The notes under the pieces are model-generated. The model made no database searches, had not been told where the DNA came from, and worked only from the letters and a program-made list of their open reading frames with translations. A program made the translations under genes and the position numbers. A stretch of DNA of 32,216 nt from Roseburia sp. 1XD42-69 (lineage in GTDB: Bacteria > Bacillota > Clostridia > Lachnospirales > Lachnospiraceae): assembly GCF_003612565.1 (NCBI RefSeq), contig NZ_RAZG01000048.1:1-32216 (forward strand), in the 5' to 3' direction. Shown piece by piece: positions 14,620 through 22,144 of the stretch; the stretch's first letter is position 1; the number at the start of each line of letters is the position of its first letter.

Positions 14620-16974
14620 ATGCAGGGATTATTTTATATCACAAAAAACAGCATGAAAAAGAAAAAGGGGGATTTCATTGTGCTCTTTGCCCTGATTTCC
14701 CTTGGGGCTATGCTTTTATATACCAGTATCTCCGTTTTCCTGGGCATGGGCATGGTGCAGGATTTGGCCTATGAAAAAGCCCATACGGCGGATTTCCTAT
14801 ATATGACAAACGGAGGGGGAGAAAAACTTTCAGAAATTTTAAGTTCCAGGGAGGAAGTGGCGGAATATGAGGAATCCCCTGCAATGTACCTGCAAAGTGT
14901 AAAATACAAAAAAAGAGGGGAGACAGAGGAGAAGGAGTTTGCCTTTGTCCTTGGGAAATTAGAGGAGGAGAGGAAGATTGGGATTTTGCCGGAGCCTGGC
15001 CGCAGTATAAAAAAGATGAGCATTTATCTTCCCTACTACATGAAAGCGGCGGAAGGGTATGGCCTGGGGGATTCGTGTTTTATCACCATAGGGGAGAGGG
15101 AGTATTCTTTTGAGGTGGCGGGATTTGCGGAGGATCCTTTGTTTGCAACGCCCTCTAATATTTCCTGTTACAGTACCTATATCACTGAGGAGTGTTTTGA
15201 GGAATTAATCCGGGAAAATGAAACGGCAAAGGCGGCAGAATGTATTCAGTATAAAGTGCGTTTAAAACCCGGGGAGGACAGTTTTGAATTTGACAAAAAT
15301 ATCAGCGCAGCCTTAAACCGGGAAATGCCGGAACTGTCAGAATATCTGGGGCTTGGGGTGAACTTTAGCACCATGAAGCAGGGGGCTTCCATTATGTCAA
15401 ACATCAGCATGGGGATTATCCTTGTATTTTCTGTGATTTTGATTGTGGTAGTGCTGCTTATTATACGTTTCAGCATCCACAATTTTATGGAGATGAACCG
15501 GAAAAATATCGGAATCCTTATGGCGGCGGGCTACACCTCAAAGCAGTTAAATTTTACTGCGGTGATGGAGATGGGATTCCTTGCATTTTTTGGCTCCCTT
15601 TTTGGCATTGCCCTTGGGGTGTTGGGAAGCGGGGTAATCGGAAATTTCCAGGGGATTATGATAGGGCTTTCCTGGAACCAGACATTTCATTTGCCGGGGG
15701 CTGTGTGTACGGCGATAGCGGTGATGTTTATCGTGGCTTTGGTGTCCTACTTAAGCGGGAGGACATACCGGAAGATTTCAGTGCTTTATGCCCTGCGTGG
15801 AGGCATCGACACCCACAATTTTAAAAAGAATTATTTCTCCCTGGAAAAAACCAGGCTGCCGTTAAACCTGGCTATTTCTTGGAAAAATATCTTTGCGGAA
15901 AAAAAGAAAAACCTGTCTGTTTTTTGTATTGTGGCTCTCCTGGCGTTTTCCTGCTGTATTGGCTTTAGCCTTTATGATAATTTCGGCACGGACAATGAGA
16001 TGCTTTTGCAGATGATCGGGATAGATGTGGGGAATATCTGCCTTTCCGGGGAAAATATAGAGGAAGTGGGAAGGGAGATGGAAACCTGGGAGGAAGTGGA
16101 GGACGTGCTTTACTGCAGTACCATGAGTGTCAGCTTAGAAAGCGGCTCCCAGAAGACAGAGAGCACCTGTGATGTCAGCAGGAATCCGGAGCTTATGAGA
16201 AATGAAATGATTGTGGAGGGAAGGCGGCCCAAATATGAGAATGAAGTGGTATTATCCACGGGAATTGCGGATATTTTACAGGTGGAGGCAGGGGACAGCG
16301 TCTACCTCACAGGCCAGGGAGAGCGCAAGTCCTATGTGGTCTGCGGGATTGACCAGAAAATTACCAATATGGGGCTTCGTGTTACGCTCTCAGAAATAGG
16401 GGCAAAAAATTTAAACGGGGATTCCACCGTGCTGTTCTTGTATGTCTATGTGAGGGAAGGAGTTGATGTGGAAAAGGTGATGGATAAAACCGCAGAAAAA
16501 TTTCCGGGAATAGAAATTCAGGACAGCAGCGTCCAGATAAAGTCTGTCACCAATGGCATTGCATTGGCAATGAAAGCAATCTGTATTATTTTTGGGCTGA
16601 TTACTGTTTTTGTAGTAGTAATTGTGGAAATCCTTTTGGTGAAAACCAAGGTGGTAAAGGAGAGAAAACATTTCGGCCTGAATAAAGCCGTAGGGTTTAC
16701 CACAGTGCAGCTGATCCGCCAGGTAATGGTTATGAATCTCCCGGTGATTTTTACAGGGGGAGCAGTGGGGGCAGGCCTTAGTATTTTCTTTATGGAACCC
16801 CTGGTTGTTATTTGCCTTTCCTTTTGTAAGATAAAGGTCTGTCCTCTTAAAATATATTTGCTTGGGCCTGTGGCTTCCGTTTTCGGAATCCTTTTTATGG
16901 CTGCATTTGCAGCATTTCTTGCCTCAGTAAAAATCAGGAAAATAGAGCCTGTGTCTATGCTGGGGGAGGAGTGA
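14620..16974 (+). CDS. FtsX-family ABC transporter permease
   Basis: A 784-residue permease. The N-terminal span is followed by a large extracytoplasmic region of about 200 residues, then an FtsX block of three spans (around 270-390). A second span near 435 precedes another extracytoplasmic domain, with the second FtsX block in the last 130 residues. I use ATG 14620 (MQGLFYITKNSMKKKKGD), which fits the family start and lies one base after the ATPase stop, rather than the in-frame start at 14578 inside that gene. It differs from BceB in having two balanced extracytoplasmic domains, as in MacB-like or LolCE-like duplicated permeases. The substrate is unknown. Confidence 0.92.
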   Translation: MQGLFYITKNSMKKKKGDFIVLFALISLGAMLLYTSISVFLGMGMVQDLAYEKAHTADFLYMTNGGGEKLSEILSSREEVAEYEESPAMYLQSVKYKKRGETEEKEFAFVLGKLEEERKIGILPEPGRSIKKMSIYLPYYMKAAEGYGLGDSCFITIGEREYSFEVAGFAEDPLFATPSNISCYSTYITEECFEELIRENETAKAAECIQYKVRLKPGEDSFEFDKNISAALNREMPELSEYLGLGVNFSTMKQGASIMSNISMGIILVFSVILIVVVLLIIRFSIHNFMEMNRKNIGILMAAGYTSKQLNFTAVMEMGFLAFFGSLFGIALGVLGSGVIGNFQGIMIGLSWNQTFHLPGAVCTAIAVMFIVALVSYLSGRTYRKISVLYALRGGIDTHNFKKNYFSLEKTRLPLNLAISWKNIFAEKKKNLSVFCIVALLAFSCCIGFSLYDNFGTDNEMLLQMIGIDVGNICLSGENIEEVGREMETWEEVEDVLYCSTMSVSLESGSQKTESTCDVSRNPELMRNEMIVEGRRPKYENEVVLSTGIADILQVEAGDSVYLTGQGERKSYVVCGIDQKITNMGLRVTLSEIGAKNLNGDSTVLFLYVYVREGVDVEKVMDKTAEKFPGIEIQDSSVQIKSVTNGIALAMKAICIIFGLITVFVVVIVEILLVKTKVVKERKHFGLNKAVGFTTVQLIRQVMVMNLPVIFTGGAVGAGLSIFFMEPLVVICLSFCKIKVCPLKIYLLGPVASVFGILFMAAFAAFLASVKIRKIEPVSMLGEE

Positions 16975-17033
16975 CAGACTATAATCCTGTGCATAAAATG
17001 AAGTAGAAATATAATTTGCCAGGAGTAAAGAAA

Positions 17034-17690
17034 ATGAGAGATTATTGTAATAAATCTTGTTGTTGTAATTGCTGTCCCGGGCCAATGGGTCCCCAGGGCA
17101 TGTCAGGCCCAGCGGGGCCCCGGGGTCCTGCAGGGCCAAAGGGAGAGCCGGGACCAATGGGCCCAGAAGGGCCAAAGGGAGAGCCGGGACCAATGGGCCC
17201 GGAAGGGCCAAAAGGAGAGCGGGGGCCAGCCGGCCCCTCCGGCTCTGAGATACAATCTTCATATTTTAACGCTGTTATGCAGGGAGGATACCAGGATGTC
17301 CCTCCGGAGGGGGAAGTTAAATTTTTATTGGCGTTTCAGTCCGGTGATTTTTCCTTTATCCCAAACACAACAGAGATTACGGTAAATACAGGAGGTATTT
17401 ACCGGGTGGATTATTCCGTACTGATCCGTCCTTCCCTGGGACGGATAAACGCCGCCTATGCAGTGGCCATTAACGGCCTGGAAAATCCATTATCCTTTTC
17501 CGGTTTCTATTGTGACGAACGAATCCACACGGAACGCCTGGAATTAACGGGAATGTTTATCACTTCTATTCCAGCAGGGGCAAGGGTTGCCCTGCGGAAC
17601 AAGTCTTCCACGGAAGATTATCTGGCGGGAACGGGGATTGACAACCAGGCTGTCAATCATGCGTCTATTATACTTCAGAGAATCGGATAA
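17034..17690 (+). CDS. collagen-like repeat protein (BclA-like surface or exosporium protein)
   Basis: A 218-residue protein. A short Cys-rich head ([12 protein letters not shown]) precedes about 19 Gly-X-Y triplets ([16 protein letters not shown] and onwards, to GPAGPSGS). A 140-residue C-terminal domain rich in beta strands follows ([24 protein letters not shown], ending [10 protein letters not shown]), like the C1q/TNF-like heads of BclA-type proteins. Such proteins trimerise and decorate spores or cell surfaces. ATG 17034 is preferred over TTG 17016 because AGGAG lies correctly before it. No signal peptide or LPXTG is seen, which favours a spore-coat location over a secreted wall protein. 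The Cys cluster may cross-link trimers. Confidence 0.88.
   Translation: MRDYCNKSCCCNCCPGPMGPQGMSGPAGPRGPAGPKGEPGPMGPEGPKGEPGPMGPEGPKGERGPAGPSGSEIQSSYFNAVMQGGYQDVPPEGEVKFLLAFQSGDFSFIPNTTEITVNTGGIYRVDYSVLIRPSLGRINAAYAVAINGLENPLSFSGFYCDERIHTERLELTGMFITSIPAGARVALRNKSSTEDYLAGTGIDNQAVNHASIILQRIG
17133..17222 (+). repeat. 36-bp tandem repeat in collagen-like gene
   Basis: Two near-perfect 36-base units (17133-17168 and 17169-17204) and half of a third (17205-17222) encode the 12-residue unit [12 protein letters not shown]. They differ at a single site in the last codon pair region (CCAGAA versus CCGGAA). Unit number is likely to vary between strains by slippage or recombination. Confidence 0.85.
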
Positions 17691-17699
17691 CAGAAAAGG

Positions 17700-17730
17700 G
17701 AATGTCTGCTTTTTAGCAGGCATTCTTTTA
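17700..17730 (+). terminator. rho-independent terminator after collagen-like gene
   Basis: GAATGTCTGC (17700-17709), loop TTTTTA, GCAGGCATTC (17716-17725), then TTTTA. Ten pairs with one G-U wobble. It begins about 10 bases after the stop codon. Confidence 0.85.
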
Positions 17731-17769
17731 TATGCAGAAAATTTTTAAATTTATAAACATGACACACAG

Positions 17770-17797
17770 TTGTCCATTTTATGTGTTAAACTATAAA
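17770..17797 (+). promoter_or_regulatory. promoter for GyrI-like gene
   Basis: TTGTCC (17770-17775), 16-base spacer, TATAAA (17792-17797). GGAGGAG follows before ATG 17820. GACA and TGTC half-sites flank six bases just at the -35 (17761-17774), which could be a small dyad operator; this is weak. Confidence 0.5.
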
Positions 17798-17819
17798 AAA
17801 CGAAAGTGGAGGAGAGAAT

Positions 17820-18455
17820 ATGTCATTTGATTTTAAGAAAGAATACAAGGAATTTTATATGCCCCCGAAAAAGCCCGGGATTGTCAGGGTGCCTTCCATG
17901 AACTATATTGCAGTCCGGGGGAAAGGCGATCCCAACAAAGAGGAGGGGGAGTACAAAGAGAGCATAGGTCTTTTGTACGGAATTGCTTTTACCATTAAAA
18001 TGAGTTATAAAGGTAGCCATAAAATCGACGGATACTTTCAATATGTTGTGCCGCCCTTAGAGGGCTTCTGGTGGCAGGAAGGAGTGACGGGAATTGATTA
18101 TTCCAAAAAAGAAGAATTCAATTTTATTTCCCTTATCCGCCTGCCGGATTTTGTGAAAAAGGAGGATTTTCTCTGGGCGAAAGAAGAGGCATCGACAAAA
18201 AAGAACAGTGATTTTTCCAAAGCGGAATTTCTGACTTATGAAGAAGGGGAGTGTGTGCAGTGTATGCATATCGGTTCTTATGATGAGGAACCCCGGACAA
18301 TTCAGGCCATGCAGGATTTTGCGGAGGAAAAAGGTTACAGGATAGATATTTCAGATACACGGTTCCATCATGAAATTTATCTCTCCGACCCCAGAAGGTG
18401 CGATGTGAGCAGATTAAAAACGGTAGTCCGCCATCCCGTGAAAAAGATATGTTGA
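17820..18455 (+). CDS. GyrI-like small-molecule-binding domain protein
   Basis: A 211-residue stand-alone GyrI-like (SHIS) protein without a helix-turn-helix. It opens with MSFDFKKEYKEFYMPPKKP and then PGIVRVPSMNYIAVRGKGDPN. Later segments are YFQYVVPPLEGFWW, FNFISLIRLPDFV and CMHIGSYDEEPRTIQAM, ending HHEIYLSDPRRCDVSRLKTVVRHPV. The YDEEPRTI and HHEIYLSDPRR segments are typical of this subfamily. Proposed roles are binding or hydrolysis of drugs and small toxic molecules, but none can be assigned here. It is a single-gene unit, with a promoter upstream and a regulator with its own palindrome downstream. Confidence 0.88.
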   Translation: MSFDFKKEYKEFYMPPKKPGIVRVPSMNYIAVRGKGDPNKEEGEYKESIGLLYGIAFTIKMSYKGSHKIDGYFQYVVPPLEGFWWQEGVTGIDYSKKEEFNFISLIRLPDFVKKEDFLWAKEEASTKKNSDFSKAEFLTYEEGECVQCMHIGSYDEEPRTIQAMQDFAEEKGYRIDISDTRFHHEIYLSDPRRCDVSRLKTVVRHPVKKIC

Positions 18456-18476
18456 AAAATATTTTTTTCTATGCTA

Positions 18477-18491
18477 TTCTGATTATCAGAA
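18477..18491. promoter_or_regulatory. 15-bp palindrome, candidate GntR operator
   Basis: TTCTGATTATCAGAA is a perfect 7+1+7 dyad located 36 bases before the GntR-family start codon. FadR-type regulators commonly bind short dyads in their own promoters. Autoregulation is inferred. Confidence 0.5.
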
Positions 18492-18527
18492 AAATGACAG
18501 ATACTTTAGAAAAAAGGTGGCAAAACT

Positions 18528-19199
18528 ATGAAAAATAAAATGCTTTCCCAAAGTGTTGCTGATAATATCCTGTCCATGATAACCATAGAAAAGCGTTTTT
18601 CTGTTGGGGACAAACTTCCAAACGAAATCGAATTGTCAGAGGAACTTAATGTAAGCCGTACCACACTGCGGGAAGCAATCAGGATATTGGCCGCTTATCA
18701 TATACTGGAAATCAGGCGTGGAAAAGGTACTTATGTTACGGAAAAGGTACTGGAACAGCCCCGGGATTTGGAACAGCTCTCCGGGGTAAAAGTAAATGCA
18801 AAAGACCTTTATGAAATGCGGCTGATTTTTGAGCCGGAAGCGGCTTACCTTGCGGCTGTCAGGGGAACGGATGGGGAGATAAAAAGGATACTTGATTACG
18901 GAAAGCGGATTGAAGATGAAATGAAAAATGGAGAGGACAGAACAAGGGATGAACATTCTTTTCATAAAGCCATTGCACAGGCCACACATAATGAGTTTAT
19001 GAATAAACTTATGCCAATCTTATATCAGGCCATTTCAAAGGGAGTTGTACTGTCCACTCAGAGCGAAAAAGCAATGAAGGATACGTTAGTCGACCATAGG
19101 ATGATAATGGAATTTTTGGAACAACGGAATGCAGAAGGGGCAAAGAACGCCATGCGGATTCATATTATGCATGCCATAAAAGAATTGAATATAGAATGA
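18528..19199 (+). CDS. FadR-family (GntR) transcriptional regulator
   Basis: A 223-residue regulator. The N-terminal winged helix-turn-helix has GDKLPNEIELSEELNVSRTT, then LREAIRILAAYHILEIRRGKGTYV. An FCD ligand-binding domain follows (about 90-223), with LYEMRLIFEPEAAYLAA, EHSFHKAIAQATHNEFM and DHRMIMEFLEQRNAEGA. The D/H residues of the last two segments fit metal-dependent organic-acid or sugar-acid sensors. No metabolic gene is adjacent, so the ligand cannot be inferred. Ribosome binding is AAAAAGGTGG. Confidence 0.93.
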   Translation: MKNKMLSQSVADNILSMITIEKRFSVGDKLPNEIELSEELNVSRTTLREAIRILAAYHILEIRRGKGTYVTEKVLEQPRDLEQLSGVKVNAKDLYEMRLIFEPEAAYLAAVRGTDGEIKRILDYGKRIEDEMKNGEDRTRDEHSFHKAIAQATHNEFMNKLMPILYQAISKGVVLSTQSEKAMKDTLVDHRMIMEFLEQRNAEGAKNAMRIHIMHAIKELNIE

Positions 19200-19217
19200 A
19201 ACTTTGGCATCTGCGGC

Positions 19218-19238
19218 AAAAGCAGGTGCTTTTCTTTT
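19218..19238 (+). terminator. weak terminator after GntR gene
   Basis: AAAAGC (19218-19223), loop AGGT, GCTTTT (19228-19233), then CTTTT. The short six-pair stem with a U-rich tail lies about 20 bases after the stop. Confidence 0.5.
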
Positions 19239-19261
19239 TGACACAGACATTATACAACATA

Positions 19262-19290
19262 TTGACATCAGACAACATATGAGCTATGAT
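19262..19290 (+). promoter_or_regulatory. strong sigma-A promoter for CAT-like gene
   Basis: TTGACA (19262-19267), 17-base spacer, TATGAT (19285-19290). A second TTGACA lies 24 bases upstream (19238-19243), and both are followed by an AGACA and a CAACATA element. The promoter region therefore looks locally duplicated, or carries an operator repeat. AGGAGG at 19309-19314 serves ATG 19322. Confidence 0.7.
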
Positions 19291-19321
19291 AAAGAAAAAA
19301 ATTATATCAGGAGGATGGATT

Positions 19322-19837
19322 ATGAAGTATATTGATGTATCTGCATGGAAAAGGGCCATGCATTGCCAGGTGTTTCGGAACAGTGTAAATCCCCAGTATT
19401 GCGTAACTTTTCATGTGGACATAACAAATTTTCTCTCCCAGGTAAAGAAACGGGGATTTTCATTTACATTTTCTTTTGTGTATGCAGTAACGAAATGCGC
19501 AAATGAAATAGAGGAGTTTCGTTGTCGGTTTGTGGAAGGGAAACCAGCTATTTTTGAGACAATCCATACGTCGTTTACATATCTTGACAAGTCCACAGAG
19601 CTTTTTAAAGTATCTTTTCCCTGGGTATCCTTTTCCCATATTTCCCATACGGAATCCGGAAAAAAGGATAATGCCATTCCCTTGTTTGACTGGGGAAAAT
19701 TCTATGAAAAAGAGGGAAAAATCTTTATGCCTTTTTCCGTACAGGTGCATCATTCTTTTGTTGACGGCGTGCATATTGGAAAGCTTGCGGGGAAGCTGCA
19801 GAGCTTTTTAGATAATTTTGGGCAGGTATTGGGATGA
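19322..19837 (+). CDS. chloramphenicol acetyltransferase-like protein with internal deletion
   Basis: A 171-residue CAT-family protein; classical CATs are about 210-220 residues. The N-terminal WKRAMHCQVFRN, the strand FSFTFSFVYAVTKCANEIEEFRCR and the C-terminal VQVHHSFVDGVHIGKLAGKLQ are well conserved. The catalytic His144 and Asp148 of HHxxxDG are present. Between TELFKV and SFPWVSFSH (residues 96-98) roughly 40 residues of the family are missing in frame. That region contributes to the trimer and substrate pocket, so activity is doubtful although the frame is kept. ATG 19322 has AGGAGG 7 bases upstream; the in-frame ATG 19286 falls within the promoter -10. The gene overlaps the methyltransferase start by 4 bases. 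Confidence 0.8.
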   Translation: MKYIDVSAWKRAMHCQVFRNSVNPQYCVTFHVDITNFLSQVKKRGFSFTFSFVYAVTKCANEIEEFRCRFVEGKPAIFETIHTSFTYLDKSTELFKVSFPWVSFSHISHTESGKKDNAIPLFDWGKFYEKEGKIFMPFSVQVHHSFVDGVHIGKLAGKLQSFLDNFGQVLG

Positions 19838-20499
19838 TGCAAAAGCAGGCTTTTTCACCAGAAAAATATGATAAAAACATAGCAATTACTCTCCCATATT
19901 ATGAAGAATATTTCAAACAAATAACAGACATTGTCCATACGGCTTTTCCCATGCCCGTAACATGGTTAGACATAGGCTGTGGAACTGGAAAAATGGCAGA
20001 TTTGGCAATGAAAAATCTTCCTGTGAAGAAAATGGTTTGTTGTGATAATTCGCCGCAGATGCTAAAGACAGCGAAAGAACATGTCAGTTCTTTAAAAGCT
20101 GATTTTCGTGAAATTTCAATACAAAATTTACAATTTGATTCAGACTTTGACGTTATTACGGCAGTTTTGGTTACCCATTATCTTAAATATGAGGATAGAA
20201 TTGTAAGTATCAGAAATTGTTATAATGCCTTAAAAAAGAATGGCATGTTTTTCACAGTAGAAAATTTTGCACCGAATAATGATATTTTAGAAAGATTATA
20301 TTTGGAGCGTTGGAAAAATTTTCAGCGGAAAAATGGAAAGAGCGAAGAAGAATGTGAAAGCCATATACTCAGATATAATACAGAATATTTTCCTGTCACC
20401 ATAATGGAGCAAATGCAGGTATTACAAAAATGTGGATTTAACAATGTAGAAATTTTCTGGTGTTCCTATATGCAGGTTGGAATTTTAGGGATGAAATAA
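19834..20499 (+). CDS. class I SAM-dependent methyltransferase
   Basis: A 221-residue Rossmann-fold methyltransferase. Motif I is TWLDIGCGTGKMADLA, followed by CCDNSPQMLKTAKEH (acidic end of strand 2), DFDVITAVLVTHYL (strand 4) and ALKKNGMFFTVENFAP. The substrate is not predictable; small-molecule or metabolite methylation is likely for this type. It is coupled to the CAT-like gene by an ATGATG overlap. The base composition turns visibly more AT-rich from here to about 23.1 kb, which hints at acquisition. Confidence 0.9.
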   Translation: MMQKQAFSPEKYDKNIAITLPYYEEYFKQITDIVHTAFPMPVTWLDIGCGTGKMADLAMKNLPVKKMVCCDNSPQMLKTAKEHVSSLKADFREISIQNLQFDSDFDVITAVLVTHYLKYEDRIVSIRNCYNALKKNGMFFTVENFAPNNDILERLYLERWKNFQRKNGKSEEECESHILRYNTEYFPVTIMEQMQVLQKCGFNNVEIFWCSYMQVGILGMK

Positions 20500-20646
20500 A
20501 GATTTGTTTAAAGCGGGCGCAGGAGTTATAAAGTAGAAAAGACGATAAAATAAGGGAACGAAACGCAAAGTTGACGAGATGAAACCACAGATTGGTTGTT
20601 TTCCCCTGTTGTTAGAAGTAGAATGTTTGCAGGAGGTGGATAAAAA

Positions 20647-21567
20647 ATGACATTAGGACAGAAATTAAAAACATTGTTGAAAGACAAAGGTATGACGCAG
20701 GAGGATTTAGCAGAAAGGTTAGAGGTATCCCGACAGGCAGTTGGGAAATGGGTTAATGATAAAGGAATCCCTGAAGTAGGGAAAATAGTACAAATCAGTA
20801 ACCTGTTCGGAGTATCAACAGACTACCTGCTGAAAGAGGACTGGGAAGAAAAAGGTGTAATGGAAGAAAGAGCCATATCAAACAGCGGGTACTATGTCAG
20901 CCAGGAAATGTTGGACGGATATTTGTCGTACAGTAAGCAGAATGTAAAGCAGATTACGGGAGGAATAAGTCTTTTTATAGTATCAAATGTCTTTGACTGC
21001 TTTGAACACAATAGCATGATAATATCTTTTCTCTATTGGCTTACAATGACAGCAGGGATAATCATTATTATTTGGCATTTTTTCCAGACCAAACAGTATC
21101 AGGAAATCAAAAATGAGCACCTTGCATTTGATGATAAGGTGTTTGGGGAGTTTAAGAAACAGCAGGAAAGCAGAAGAAAAAAATATGCCGTTATAATTAT
21201 TGTGGGAGTGATTATTCTTTTGGCAAGTTCCGAAATAGAACGCTTTTTCATGATTTATCTTGGGCAGACAGCCTGCAATGTTTTTGGGTGGGCAGCCGAT
21301 ACGGTATGGTTAGCACTCATTATTTGGGCGGGAATGTCCATGCATATTGACAGCATTATCATTAAAAATACAGAACGTACTCTTAAATGCGGTTATATGA
21401 AAAGGTATCGTTGGATATATATGGCATTGCCGTTTACAGTGGCTGCAGTTTTGATTGGAATGATAACAAACGCATGGAGCCCATATGCACCTATTATAAT
21501 TTTGTTTTGCTGTTTATTAGTTACAACTTGTAAATTACTTATAGAAAACAGGGGGAAAAATGAATAA
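20647..21567 (+). CDS. XRE-family regulator with C-terminal membrane domain
   Basis: A 306-residue protein. An N-terminal helix-turn-helix of the Cro/C1 type (GQKLKTLLKDKGMTQEDLAE, RLEVSRQAVGKWVNDKG) is followed by a linker and about six hydrophobic segments from residue 100 to 300. Membrane-anchored XRE regulators of this type are frequent in Clostridia and often sit next to the envelope genes they control. AGGAGG lies before ATG 20647. It overlaps the following lipoprotein gene by 8 bases, so the two are coupled. A decayed relative lies at about 24988-25162. Confidence 0.9.
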   Translation: MTLGQKLKTLLKDKGMTQEDLAERLEVSRQAVGKWVNDKGIPEVGKIVQISNLFGVSTDYLLKEDWEEKGVMEERAISNSGYYVSQEMLDGYLSYSKQNVKQITGGISLFIVSNVFDCFEHNSMIISFLYWLTMTAGIIIIIWHFFQTKQYQEIKNEHLAFDDKVFGEFKKQQESRRKKYAVIIIVGVIILLASSEIERFFMIYLGQTACNVFGWAADTVWLALIIWAGMSMHIDSIIIKNTERTLKCGYMKRYRWIYMALPFTVAAVLIGMITNAWSPYAPIIILFCCLLVTTCKLLIENRGKNE

Positions 21568-22054
21568 GAGAAGCTATATAATAACCAGTATCCTGCTTGT
21601 GTTTGGATTATGTATTTTTGCAGGGTGTGCCGCACAGCAGGAAGAAAAATATACCAGGGAAAATTTAGATAACCTGGCTGAAATCAGAATATATTCAACA
21701 AATAATAATGAGCTTATAAAAACAATAAGTGATGAAGAACAATTATATCAATTTAACCAATGTTCGATTTTTGATGGTTCGGATATAGAAGAACGTCAAG
21801 ATGAATGGAAAAGGGGATTAGAGGGGGCAAAAGAACAATATTTTTTTGTTGCATATAAGTATCCGGCTGCACGTTTTGGAGTAAGATTACTTGAGGAAAA
21901 TACTACCATTACATTTTATGAGGATACAAGCATTGTCAAAATGACGGTGGCAGAAGAAAGTATCAAAGCATTTTCAATTCCAGAAGAATATTTGACTTTC
22001 TATTATGAACTTTCCCAGGAGGAAATCAATTTTTATCATTCATTAGTAGAATGA
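21560..22054 (+). CDS. lipoprotein, unknown function
   Basis: A 164-residue predicted lipoprotein. A hydrophobic signal (SYIITSILLVFGLCIFAGC) ends in the lipobox FAGC, with Cys23 as the lipidation site. The mature part is acidic and contains IRIYSTNNNELIKTISDEEQ, a module that recurs twice in the neighbouring 318-residue lipoprotein. It is not a family I can name. The start overlaps the XRE gene, suggesting joint expression and a shared function at the cell surface. Confidence 0.82.
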   Translation: MNKRSYIITSILLVFGLCIFAGCAAQQEEKYTRENLDNLAEIRIYSTNNNELIKTISDEEQLYQFNQCSIFDGSDIEERQDEWKRGLEGAKEQYFFVAYKYPAARFGVRLLEENTTITFYEDTSIVKMTVAEESIKAFSIPEEYLTFYYELSQEEINFYHSLVE

Positions 22055-22144
22055 CAGGATAATCAATCAATGAAATTGAGTAGAATTATGTATGTACATA
22101 TGGTAGAATAGTGCCATGAAACAGATTGACAGAGGAGATTAGCT

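Noticed and set aside
17133-17222. Regularly spaced 36-bp repeats resembling a CRISPR array
   Set aside because: They are directly adjacent without spacers and encode in-frame Gly-X-Y collagen triplets.
16924-17262. Long minus-strand frame over the collagen region (proline/leucine/alanine repeats)
   Set aside because: It is the antisense of the GC-rich Gly-X-Y repeats, with no ribosome binding site and overlap of two real genes.
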